Positions 7,434 to 14,248 of a DNA stretch of 15,913 bases are shown piece after piece. Location: positions 1 to 15,913 of the forward strand of contig CAZMXI010000118.1 in assembly GCA_964570205.1 (NCBI GenBank), given 5' to 3'. The number at the start of each line of letters is the position of its first letter. The first letter of the stretch is position 1. The position numbers and the translations under genes are program-made. The notes beneath the pieces were generated by a model. It did not search any database. It was not told the origin of the DNA and worked only from the letters and a program-made list of their open reading frames with translations. Source of the DNA: CAZMXI01 sp964570205 (lineage in GTDB: Bacteria; Planctomycetota; Phycisphaerae; Tepidisphaerales; Tepidisphaeraceae).

Positions 7434-8087
7434 ATGCCAAGCGCCGTGGAAACGATCCTTCCCCTCCTCCAGCAGGCCCACGGCCGACAGCCGTGGCGGC
7501 GATGGGGCAGGGGCGTCGATGTCCTGGTGGAGACCATCCTCTCGCAGAACACCAGCGCCGCCAACAGCATCGCGGGTTACCGCAAGCTCCGACGCCGATT
7601 CCGAACCTGGAACCAGGTCATGAACGCCCCGACCGAAGAAGTGGAACGCTGCATCCGCATCTCGGGGCTCAGCAACATCAAGGCCCCGCGCATCCGGGCG
7701 ATCCTCCGACAGATCAAGACGGGGCAAGGAAAGATCGACCTGGAGTTCCTGAAGGACTGGCCCCCCGACAAGGCATTCGACTATCTCATGCGGTTCGATG
7801 GCGTCGGCCCGAAAACGGCCAACTGCGTGCTGCTGTTCGCCTTCGGCATGCCCCTCTTCCCGGTCGATACCCACATCCACCGCATCGCACAGCGGCTTGG
7901 GCTGATCTCCCCTGAAGCATCGGCCGATCAGGCGCATGACCTGCTCAAGCCGATGATCCGGCCGGAGGATCGGTACGAAATGCACGTGCTGCTGATCGCG
8001 CACGGCCGCAAGACCTGCCGCGCCCGCGATCCCGCCTGCGCCCATTGCTGCCTGCGCGGGCGGTGCCCGTCGCGTCGATCATTGTGA
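7434..8087 (+). CDS. endonuclease III-like DNA glycosylase/AP lyase (HhH-GPD, 4Fe-4S)
   Basis: This is a base-excision-repair glycosylase of 217 residues, near the 211 of E. coli Nth. The helix-hairpin-helix (FDGVGPKTANCVLLFAFG, about 121-138) holds the catalytic Lys127. Asp145 (FPVDTHIHR) lies 18 residues later, the same spacing as K120/D138 of E. coli Nth. The C-terminal iron-sulfur pattern is exact, C195-x6-C202-x2-C205-x5-C211. It should therefore be a bifunctional enzyme on oxidised pyrimidines, although the divergent sequence around LSQNTSAAN leaves room for another base specificity. I chose the ATG at 7434 from homology; its ribosome binding site is poor. It is followed 68 bp later by the PP-loop gene. 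Confidence 0.92.
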   Translation: MPSAVETILPLLQQAHGRQPWRRWGRGVDVLVETILSQNTSAANSIAGYRKLRRRFRTWNQVMNAPTEEVERCIRISGLSNIKAPRIRAILRQIKTGQGKIDLEFLKDWPPDKAFDYLMRFDGVGPKTANCVLLFAFGMPLFPVDTHIHRIAQRLGLISPEASADQAHDLLKPMIRPEDRYEMHVLLIAHGRKTCRARDPACAHCCLRGRCPSRRSL

Positions 8088-8119
8088 TGGCTGCGGTTCG
8101 TGCTTCGTGTTCATTTCGC

Positions 8120-8125
8120 TACAAT
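8120..8125 (+). promoter_or_regulatory. possible -10 element before the PP-loop gene
   Basis: TACAAT stands 30 bases before the start codon at 8156, in the 68-bp gap after the endonuclease gene. The bases 17 upstream (TTCGTG) are a poor -35. It may be an internal promoter, but the support is weak. Confidence 0.25.
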
Positions 8126-8155
8126 GCGTCTCCGTTTAACCAGAGGAGATGGTTC

Positions 8156-9088
8156 ATGAATTTCAAGAAGTTCGTCGAGGAACAGATCGCGGATCTCAGG
8201 CGACAGGTTGGCGACGGGATCGCCATCAACGCGCTGTCGGGCGGCGTGGACAGTTCCGTGGTCACCGTGCTCGCGCATCGCGCGCTTGGCGAGCAGCTCA
8301 AGACCATCTTCGTTGACAATGCGCTCATGCGGGATGGCGAACCGCAGTACGTGGTGAAGGTTTTCCGGCAGATGGGCATCCCGGTCGAGCTGATAGACGC
8401 TCGAAAGCAGTTCCTCAAGGCCCTGAAGGGCCTGACCGACCCCGAAGACAAGCGAAACGCCGTCACCAGCACTTTCTACAAGGACGTTTTCGGCAAGGCG
8501 GTCCGCCGGCACCGCGCGACGAGCCTGCTCCACGGAACGATTCTCACCGACATCGAAGAGACCGTCGCGGGGATCAAACGCCAGCACAACATCCTCGCCC
8601 AGATCGGCATCGATCCCCAGAAGGCGTATGGCTACAAGGTCATCGAGCCTCTGCAGACGCTGCGCAAGGACGGCGTGCGCAAGGTTGCCAAGCTGCTTGG
8701 TTTGCCCGACAGCATCGCACACCGCATGCCCTATCCGGGACCGGCCCTGGCCACGCGGATCGTCGGGGAGGTGAACGAGAAGCGCCTCGCCACCGTACGC
8801 GCTGCGACCGCCATCGTGGAGGAGGAACTGGCCGACACCGGCGCGTTTCAGTACTTGGCCGTCCTGCTCAATGACCGGGCCACGGGCATTCGCGACGGCC
8901 GCCGCGAATTCGGCCAGATCATCGTCGTTCGCTGCATCGACAGCGTTGACGCGCGGAAGGCGACCGCCCGCGAGATTCCGTGGAACAAGCTCCACCGCAT
9001 CACGCGGCGCATTACTCGAATCCCCAACGTCAACCGCTGCCTGTACGATCTGACCCCCAAGCCGCCGGCGACCGTGGAGTACATTTGA
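8156..9088 (+). CDS. stand-alone GuaA-like PP-loop ATP-pyrophosphatase (no glutaminase domain)
   Basis: This 310-residue protein matches the ATPase and dimerisation domains of GMP synthetase. It has the PP-loop SGGVDSS (28-34), HGTILTD (126-132), a PYPGPALATRIVGEV stretch (192-206, GuaA usually PFPGPGLxxRxLGE) and the C-terminal KPPATVEYI lid (302-310). It lacks the N-terminal class I glutaminase of bacterial GuaA. Several family positions differ. The usual IKxHHNVGG is IKRQHNILAQ (140-149), and the usual RSVGVMGDxR is RATGIRDGR with one residue fewer (241-249). I recall similar proteins being labelled ExsB-like or GMP synthase subunit B, with no proven function. It could be an ammonia-dependent GMP synthetase subunit, or an ATP-dependent enzyme that adenylates another substrate. 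AGGAG lies eight bases before the ATG. hisF follows after 16 bases. Confidence 0.85.
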   Translation: MNFKKFVEEQIADLRRQVGDGIAINALSGGVDSSVVTVLAHRALGEQLKTIFVDNALMRDGEPQYVVKVFRQMGIPVELIDARKQFLKALKGLTDPEDKRNAVTSTFYKDVFGKAVRRHRATSLLHGTILTDIEETVAGIKRQHNILAQIGIDPQKAYGYKVIEPLQTLRKDGVRKVAKLLGLPDSIAHRMPYPGPALATRIVGEVNEKRLATVRAATAIVEEELADTGAFQYLAVLLNDRATGIRDGRREFGQIIVVRCIDSVDARKATAREIPWNKLHRITRRITRIPNVNRCLYDLTPKPPATVEYI

Positions 9089-9104
9089 CCAACAGGAGCA
9101 GAAC

Positions 9105-9869
9105 ATGGACTATCGCAGAATCATCCCGTGCTTGGACACCCGAGATGGCCGGCTCGTCAAGGGCGTCAATTTTGTGAATCTCCGCGAACTGGGCGATCCG
9201 GCCGAGGCCGGGGCCGCCTATAGCGAAGCCGGTGCTGATGAGCTGGTGTTCCTCGACATTACAGCCACCGTCGAAGCCCGGAAGACGCTGCTTGACGCCG
9301 CGACCCGCACGGTGAAGCGCATATCGGTGCCGCTCACCGTGGGCGGCGGCATTCGCAGTCTTGACGACATGCAATCGCTATTTGACGCCGGCGTCGCCAA
9401 GGTTTCTGTCAACACGGCCGCCGTGCGCCGGCCGCAGTTGATCAGCGACGCCGCCGAGAAGTTCGGCTCGGATCGCGTCACGGTCGCCATCGACACCCGA
9501 AAGTCCGCCGCATGTCCATCCGGATTCGAAGTGGTGGTGCGCGGCGGCCGGGAAGGCACCGGCATTGACGCCGTGAGATGGGCGGTGGACGCCGAATTGC
9601 GTGGTGCCGGCGCCATTCTGCCCACCAGCATGGATGCCGACGGCATGCAGACCGGCTATGACATCCCCATGACGGGTGCCATCGCGAAGGCGGTGAAGAT
9701 CCCCGTCATCGCATCCGGCGGCGCGGGCAAGCTTGAACACCTGTACGATGCCATTGCGCTGGCTCATGCCGACGCGGTGCTGGTTGCCTCCATCGCACAC
9801 TTCGGCACGTTCACTATCCGTCAGATGAAGGAGCATCTGCGCAACCGCGGCATTGCCGTCCGGCTGTAG
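9105..9869 (+). CDS. hisF: imidazole glycerol phosphate synthase subunit HisF
   Basis: This is the cyclase half of the histidine-pathway enzyme that makes imidazole glycerol phosphate and AICAR from PRFAR and ammonia. At 254 residues it is the normal length for the family. Catalytic Asp11 (IPCLD) and Asp130 (VAIDTRK) are present, as are the phosphate-loop glycines VGGGI (79-83) and ASGGAGK. By alignment with Thermotoga maritima HisF, the ammonia-gate residues Arg5, Glu46 and Lys99 are kept. Glu167 is Ala here (residue 170, codon 9612-9614) and Leu170 is Pro (residue 173, in AILPTSMD). HisH, which supplies ammonia from glutamine, is not in the window. An AGGAG precedes the ATG, and the 16-bp gap suggests cotranscription with the PP-loop gene. 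Confidence 0.95.
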   Translation: MDYRRIIPCLDTRDGRLVKGVNFVNLRELGDPAEAGAAYSEAGADELVFLDITATVEARKTLLDAATRTVKRISVPLTVGGGIRSLDDMQSLFDAGVAKVSVNTAAVRRPQLISDAAEKFGSDRVTVAIDTRKSAACPSGFEVVVRGGREGTGIDAVRWAVDAELRGAGAILPTSMDADGMQTGYDIPMTGAIAKAVKIPVIASGGAGKLEHLYDAIALAHADAVLVASIAHFGTFTIRQMKEHLRNRGIAVRL

Positions 9870-9878
9870 CGGATGGAA

Positions 9879-9900
9879 CGCGGGAAGCCGCGGGTTTCTC
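9879..9900 (+). terminator. possible terminator after hisF
   Basis: CGCGG-GAAG-CCGCG (9879-9892) forms a 5-bp GC stem with a tetraloop ten bases after the hisF stop. It is followed by GGTTTCTC. The T-run is short, so this is only a candidate. It lies in the 62-bp gap between two convergent genes. Confidence 0.3.
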
Positions 9901-9931
9901 GATATCCAGGCTCAGACAAGGTCCTGGGCGT

Positions 9932-12900
9932 TCATTCCCAGCTCAAGACCGCCTCGATCGACTGGCCGCCCTGGACGGCCATCGGCCGCGCGGCTGTCAG
10001 GGTGATGCTTCGGCCTTCCTGCTTGACCTGTACCTCGGCCGGCGCGCCGGCAACGGCAACCCGCGCACTGATCTTCGTCGCGCCCTCCGGGGCCTCGAAG
10101 ATCAGCGTCCGCGCTTGCAGCTTGCCCCACTTCACGTCGAACCGGTTCGTCTGTTTCTTCGCCTGCCGCTCCTGAACCAGGTGGCCCCAGCCTTCGGCGG
10201 AGGTAAAGAACGCCTTGAACTTCTCGGGCGTCAGCCGGGGAGCGAAACCGATTCTGCCGGCCGGACCATCGTAGACAAAGCCCTCGATCCCGGTGAGGCA
10301 GCCCCAGGAGGCCATCGCCCTGGCGTAGTGATCGCCGCATTCAACCTCGTTCCATGGATTGTGCCTGGCGCCGTCGTAACGGTCGTCAATCCCGCGGATG
10401 ATGGCCAGGGCCTCGGGCACCATGCCCTCGTAGAGCATGTGGCCGGCGACTTGGTACTCGATGCCCGTCCAGACCTCGTCGCGGTAGAGAACCGGCTCGC
10501 CTGGCCGGCCGCCGCCCGGCCATGTACAGGTAAACAGCCCGGCATCGCCGGGGCGGGCAAACCATCGCTGCGGCGGGAAGACGCTGTTGTAGGGTCCCAC
10601 ATCGCTAGTCCAGTTATGCTTATACACCGCCGCCAGGGCGCTGCGAACGTTTGCGGGAGAGTAGATGTATCCCAAGCCGAGCTGATGCGCCCAGCCCTGC
10701 CCGAATACCTGATCCGACAGCACGCCGTTGCCGTACTGGTGCCGGTCGGGCTTGCCCGGAGGGATGATCTGGATGTAGTACTCGCCGTTGAAGAGTTTCT
10801 GGTCTGTGAACGCCCGGCCCTTCTCAAAAATCTCGTGGTACTTTCGGGCAAGGTCGGCCTCGCCCTTGAGCTTCGCCATTTCCTCGCCAGCGCGCAGGGC
10901 GGCCAGGTAGAGCGAGCCGACGAACGTGTTTGGGCCTTCAAAGTTGATGTCGAACGTGTTGTGTTGGGTGTCTTCGATGATCCCGTCGGCGTTGCCGTCG
11001 TGCGCCATCAGGAAGCCCAGCGCCAGGCGTGTGTTGAACCAGGCGGCATCGAGGAACCTGCCATCCGGCGACATCAGATGCTCGCGATAGACCTTCAGCA
11101 CGGTGCCGCCCTGGCCGTCGGCGGCGTAGGCGCGGTTGCCGCGAAACCCCACGAGGCCCGTGTTGGGGTCGAGCGCCACATCCAGGTCCTGCATCAGCCG
11201 CGTTGAGCGGGAAAGCTCGGGAAAGAGCCGGGCGCAGGCGTGCTCGTAGTTCCAGACGTGCGTGCAGGTGCCTTCGCAGCAGCCGACGCCCTCCCAGGCG
11301 TAGAACCGGCCGTTCTTCCACCATTGAACGGTCTCGGTCGCCAGGATCGAGACAGGCATCAGCAGGCGGGTATTGAGCCAGTGCGGGAGGGTGGTGTCAT
11401 AGTAGACCTCCCGGAACAGCTTGGTGTCGCGAGCAAGGCGGTCCTGATGGCGCATGACGTAGTCGGCCACTTCGATCGAGCTCTGGAACCAGTTGCCGTA
11501 CATGTTCCCGACGTTGACGCGGTTTGGGAAATACCAGGTGACCAGGAACGTCAGGTTCCGTGTTTCGCCGGCCGCCAGCCGGATGCTCGATGCGACAGCG
11601 CTGCACCGCTTGGCGCCGATCGCGTGGCTGACTTCCTGTGGATTTGAGAGTCGGCCGTCATCGACCAGATCTTTGGTGAATTGGTCGAAGCTCTGCCATG
11701 CGGGCGTGAGCGTGGCGTTGGCATCGAGCGCCACGAGCGACATGTCGCCGAATCCGGGGCTGCGCTCGGGCGGGACACGGAGCGTATCGGGCTTGAGGTT
11801 CGTGAAGTAGATTTGGTCGATGTTGATGTGGCCCCAGGGCCCCGAATCGGCATCGACGATCTGGAAAGCGGCATCCTTGCCGACCAGGTCGGACACATCC
11901 CAGAAAGCCGAACGAAGAAGCTCTTCATCGCGGCCGGTGGCGGTGCGGACAGGCTTGCCATCCACCAGCAGGTGCATGCAGGTCTTGCCTGCGTGGCTGC
12001 CGCCGCCAACCAGGAAACCGATGAACTTCTCCCGGATCGTGAACGTCTGGCTGGTGAGCGTGCCCTGCGGGCGATCGTCCGGGCGGTAGGTGTTGATGAA
12101 GAACTTGCCCCGCCACCCGCCCACGGGCTGCTGCGTGGGGCTCTTGCCGGTGGCGGGGGCGTCGGCGAAGGCATCCCCAGTCTTCGTCCACCCCTCATAT
12201 GTGCCGTTCTCGAAATCCTCGAAGACGATCACGCGTCGCGGTTCCTGTGCCGCGGGCGGAAGCTCCTTGACCAGATCCATGTGCACGGCCGCCAAACTCT
12301 GCTGACGCACCGGGCGGTTCCTGCTTTTCCATTCGGCCGTGCCGGCGTAGTCAAGGCACACGCCATTCTGAAGCCACCCGGCAATCGACACATCCACGGC
12401 CTGCTGCGAGGTATTCCTCACCGCGTACTGGAGGATGGTGGCCGGAATGGCCGAATCGCGCGCGTTGAGCGGGATGAACGGCGAGTAGATGGTGGCGTTG
12501 ACTTCAACCGGCAGTGCGGCTTTGGCGGCGGCCCGATACCGAACCTCGGCGATGGGATATTCGCCGATGAACTCGATCGCATCAAAATCATCCCGGTTGA
12601 GCTTTCGGACGATAGGATCGCCATTGTCTGGTTTCACCCTGATGGCGAAGCCCTGGTCCACCGGGCTGGCGGGCCTATAGGTCAGGTAGCACTTGTCGCC
12701 ATAGCCGGTGTTGGGGGCGTTGTTGAATATCCACCATTGCGCCAAGGTGCCATCGCCGCGGACATAGAGCTGGCCGGCCGCGATCCCGCCGCACGGCATC
12801 CCGATGGTCTCCAGCGCGTTGCCCCGGTAGACCCGGCGCTGGTCCGGCTCGAAGAGCCTCTTCACCCACTGGGCCTCCGGCTTCGGTCCGGGCTGCGCGA

Positions 12901-12976
12901 TGGGTGCCTGTGCGGCCGAGGCGATGCCTGCGACGATCAGAGACAACCCAACGTTCGCGATGTGGCGGTTGATCAT
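9932..12976 (-). CDS. secreted GH116-family glycosidase (DUF608/GBA2-like) with an inserted beta-sandwich-like domain
   Basis: This 1014-residue protein begins with a Sec signal peptide (INRHIANVGLSLIVAGIASA, likely cleaved near AQA-PIAQ). The family's N-terminal motif appears as GMPCGGIAAGQLYVRGDG (about 59-76), followed by a beta-rich domain and an (alpha/alpha)6 catalytic domain (FYAWEGVGCCEGTCTHVWNYE, later HNTFDINFEGPN and DEVWTGIEYQ). By alignment with human GBA2 (E527, D677) I place the nucleophile at E562 (AWEG) and the acid/base at D676 (NTFD); this is inferred. Residues about 248-394 (11795-12235) are an insertion with FEDFENGTYEGW, GFLVGGGSHAGK, MHLLVDGKPVRTATG and GPWGHINIDQI, resembling a domain I know from GH32 enzymes. 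It should cleave beta-linked glycans outside the cytoplasm; the sugar is unknown. I chose the ATG at 12976 because GAGGAGG lies six bases upstream. Confidence 0.88.
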   Translation of the reverse strand: MINRHIANVGLSLIVAGIASAAQAPIAQPGPKPEAQWVKRLFEPDQRRVYRGNALETIGMPCGGIAAGQLYVRGDGTLAQWWIFNNAPNTGYGDKCYLTYRPASPVDQGFAIRVKPDNGDPIVRKLNRDDFDAIEFIGEYPIAEVRYRAAAKAALPVEVNATIYSPFIPLNARDSAIPATILQYAVRNTSQQAVDVSIAGWLQNGVCLDYAGTAEWKSRNRPVRQQSLAAVHMDLVKELPPAAQEPRRVIVFEDFENGTYEGWTKTGDAFADAPATGKSPTQQPVGGWRGKFFINTYRPDDRPQGTLTSQTFTIREKFIGFLVGGGSHAGKTCMHLLVDGKPVRTATGRDEELLRSAFWDVSDLVGKDAAFQIVDADSGPWGHINIDQIYFTNLKPDTLRVPPERSPGFGDMSLVALDANATLTPAWQSFDQFTKDLVDDGRLSNPQEVSHAIGAKRCSAVASSIRLAAGETRNLTFLVTWYFPNRVNVGNMYGNWFQSSIEVADYVMRHQDRLARDTKLFREVYYDTTLPHWLNTRLLMPVSILATETVQWWKNGRFYAWEGVGCCEGTCTHVWNYEHACARLFPELSRSTRLMQDLDVALDPNTGLVGFRGNRAYAADGQGGTVLKVYREHLMSPDGRFLDAAWFNTRLALGFLMAHDGNADGIIEDTQHNTFDINFEGPNTFVGSLYLAALRAGEEMAKLKGEADLARKYHEIFEKGRAFTDQKLFNGEYYIQIIPPGKPDRHQYGNGVLSDQVFGQGWAHQLGLGYIYSPANVRSALAAVYKHNWTSDVGPYNSVFPPQRWFARPGDAGLFTCTWPGGGRPGEPVLYRDEVWTGIEYQVAGHMLYEGMVPEALAIIRGIDDRYDGARHNPWNEVECGDHYARAMASWGCLTGIEGFVYDGPAGRIGFAPRLTPEKFKAFFTSAEGWGHLVQERQAKKQTNRFDVKWGKLQARTLIFEAPEGATKISARVAVAGAPAEVQVKQEGRSITLTAARPMAVQGGQSIEAVLSWE

Positions 12977-13002
12977 GATGGGCCTCCTCATGTCCCATCC
13001 CC

Positions 13003-13032
13003 AGTGTAACAAGCCGACACTTGAAGTCCCAA
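13003..13032 (-). promoter_or_regulatory. candidate promoter for the GH116 gene
   Basis: Read on the minus strand, TTGGGA (13027-13032) and TACACT (13003-13008) are 18 bases apart. Each matches its consensus hexamer at four of six positions. The predicted leader of about 20 bases contains the strong GAGGAGG site. The element lies in the 79-bp gap shared with the divergent amidohydrolase gene, for which I see no clear promoter. Confidence 0.35.
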
Positions 13033-13055
13033 CCATCGCACGCGAAGCTAACGCC

Positions 13056-13886
13056 ATGAGAATCGACGCACACCATCACTTCTGGCGGTACACCAGGGAG
13101 GAATACGGCTGGATGGGCGACGAGATGGCCGCTATCCGTCGCGATTTCCTGCCGGAGGATCTGATGCGGCAGATGGGTGCCGCGGGCATCGAGCAGGTGA
13201 TCTCCGTCCAGGCGAGGCAGACGATCGAGGAGACGCGGTGGCTGCTGGGCCTTGCCGATGCCAACGACTTCATCCGTGGCGTGGTAGGATGGGTGCCGCT
13301 GGCATCGCCGAACGTGAAGGCGGAACTGGAGCGATTTGCGGTCAATCCCAAGTTAAGGGCCGTCCGTCATGTGCTCCAGGATGAGCCTGACGATGGCTAT
13401 GTGCTTCGCGCCGATTTTAATCGAGGCATTGATCTGCTGGGCGGATTTGGCCTGCGATACGACATTCTCGTTTTCGAGCGGCAACTGCCGCAGACGATCC
13501 GATTCGTCGATCGCCACCCGGGGCAGGTGTTCATCCTCGACCACGTGGCCAAGCCGCAGATCAAGGCCGGCCGGATCGAGCCCTGGGCCAGCAACCTGCG
13601 AGAACTGGCGCGCCGGCCCCATGTCTACTGCAAGCTGTCGGGCATGGTGACCGAGGCTGACTGGAGGACCTGGACGGCGGATCAACTGCGGCCGTACGTG
13701 GATGTTGCCCTGGAGGCATTCGGGCCCCGCAGGCTGATGCTTGGATCCGATTGGCCCGTGTGTCTGGTTGCGTGCGATTATGCGCGGTGGGTGGCCACGG
13801 TTCAGGACTACGTCGCAGCGCTTGCACCCGCCGAGCAAGATTGGATCATGGGCCGTGCCGCTGCTGAGGCGTACGCGCTGAGGTAG
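13056..13886 (+). CDS. amidohydrolase family protein, sugar-lactone hydrolase type
   Basis: This is a 276-residue TIM-barrel metallohydrolase of the amidohydrolase-2 group (COG3618-like), which includes L-fuconolactone and L-rhamnono-lactone hydrolases. The N-terminal DAHHHFWRY (4-12) supplies the two metal-binding His. RDFLPEDL, VQARQTIEETRWLL, LDHVAKP (161-167), VYCKLSGMVTEADW and the catalytic GSDWPV (Asp232) all follow in the family order. It likely opens an aldonolactone made by a sugar dehydrogenase during deoxysugar breakdown; the exact sugar is inferred. I chose the ATG at 13056 because the conserved IDAHHH starts there. It has no good ribosome binding site and may be translated from a short or absent leader. 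It is divergent from the GH116 gene. Confidence 0.9.
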   Translation: MRIDAHHHFWRYTREEYGWMGDEMAAIRRDFLPEDLMRQMGAAGIEQVISVQARQTIEETRWLLGLADANDFIRGVVGWVPLASPNVKAELERFAVNPKLRAVRHVLQDEPDDGYVLRADFNRGIDLLGGFGLRYDILVFERQLPQTIRFVDRHPGQVFILDHVAKPQIKAGRIEPWASNLRELARRPHVYCKLSGMVTEADWRTWTADQLRPYVDVALEAFGPRRLMLGSDWPVCLVACDYARWVATVQDYVAALAPAEQDWIMGRAAAEAYALR

Positions 13887-14248
13887 CGCATGGGCGTCAA
13901 CGGTCGGATGAGATATCCGGCCTACGGGCGAGCAGTGCATCCCGCTGGGTGGCCGGCTGCCGAATCGAGTAATCAACCGCGCCCCACAACCGATTCAACC
14001 GGCAACCCGGGTAATGCGATGGAAATTGGTGCGGCAATTGGAGTTGGAATCGAGCCTACGGTTTGTGTCCTCGTTGCGGCTGTCCTTGCCCGATTGAGTT
14101 AGGCCCGGCCGGAAAAGAGTCGATATTCAGGGAGTCGATTGCCGCGGAATGGCCTTCCCCGTACAATCGTCCAACCTCAGCCGCCAAGTGGGTTTGCAGT
14201 CGAGAGCCGGCGGCATGGGTCGATAGCACAGCACCTTTGGGGCTGCGC
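13887..14248. other. 362-bp non-coding region before the phosphatase gene
   Basis: I see no supported gene here. A short open frame at 13890-14102 has low-complexity, unconvincing protein sequence and no family motif. The right half carries the promoter at 14139-14167 and about 75 bases of leader. No stable terminator for the preceding amidohydrolase is apparent. Confidence 0.5.
14139..14167 (+). promoter_or_regulatory. sigma70-type promoter for the GAF-SpoIIE phosphatase gene
   Basis: TTGCCG (14139-14144) and TACAAT (14162-14167) are separated by exactly 17 bases. They match the consensus at four and five of six positions. The predicted transcript starts near 14174 and gives a leader of about 75 bases. 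This supports the ATG at 14249 over in-frame upstream starts that would lie before or inside the promoter. Confidence 0.55.

Noticed and set aside
6435..8045. A 536-codon open frame on the minus strand spanning the aminopeptidase and endonuclease genes
   Set aside because: It overlaps two well-supported genes in other frames. Its translation is low-complexity and rich in Arg, Gly and Ala, with no recognisable domain.
11681..13009. A 442-codon plus-strand open frame antisense to the GH116 gene
   Set aside because: It is a shadow of the GH116 coding sequence with no family motif. The same holds for plus-strand frames at 4197-5066 and 5088-6083.
13890..14102. A 70-codon open frame after the amidohydrolase
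   Set aside because: It has no ribosome binding site and no recognisable family, its composition is unlike a gene, and it ends before the phosphatase promoter.
14063..14248. N-terminal extension of the phosphatase by 62 residues
   Set aside because: The extension has no domain character and would start upstream of a well-formed promoter at 14139-14167. The family region begins after 14249.
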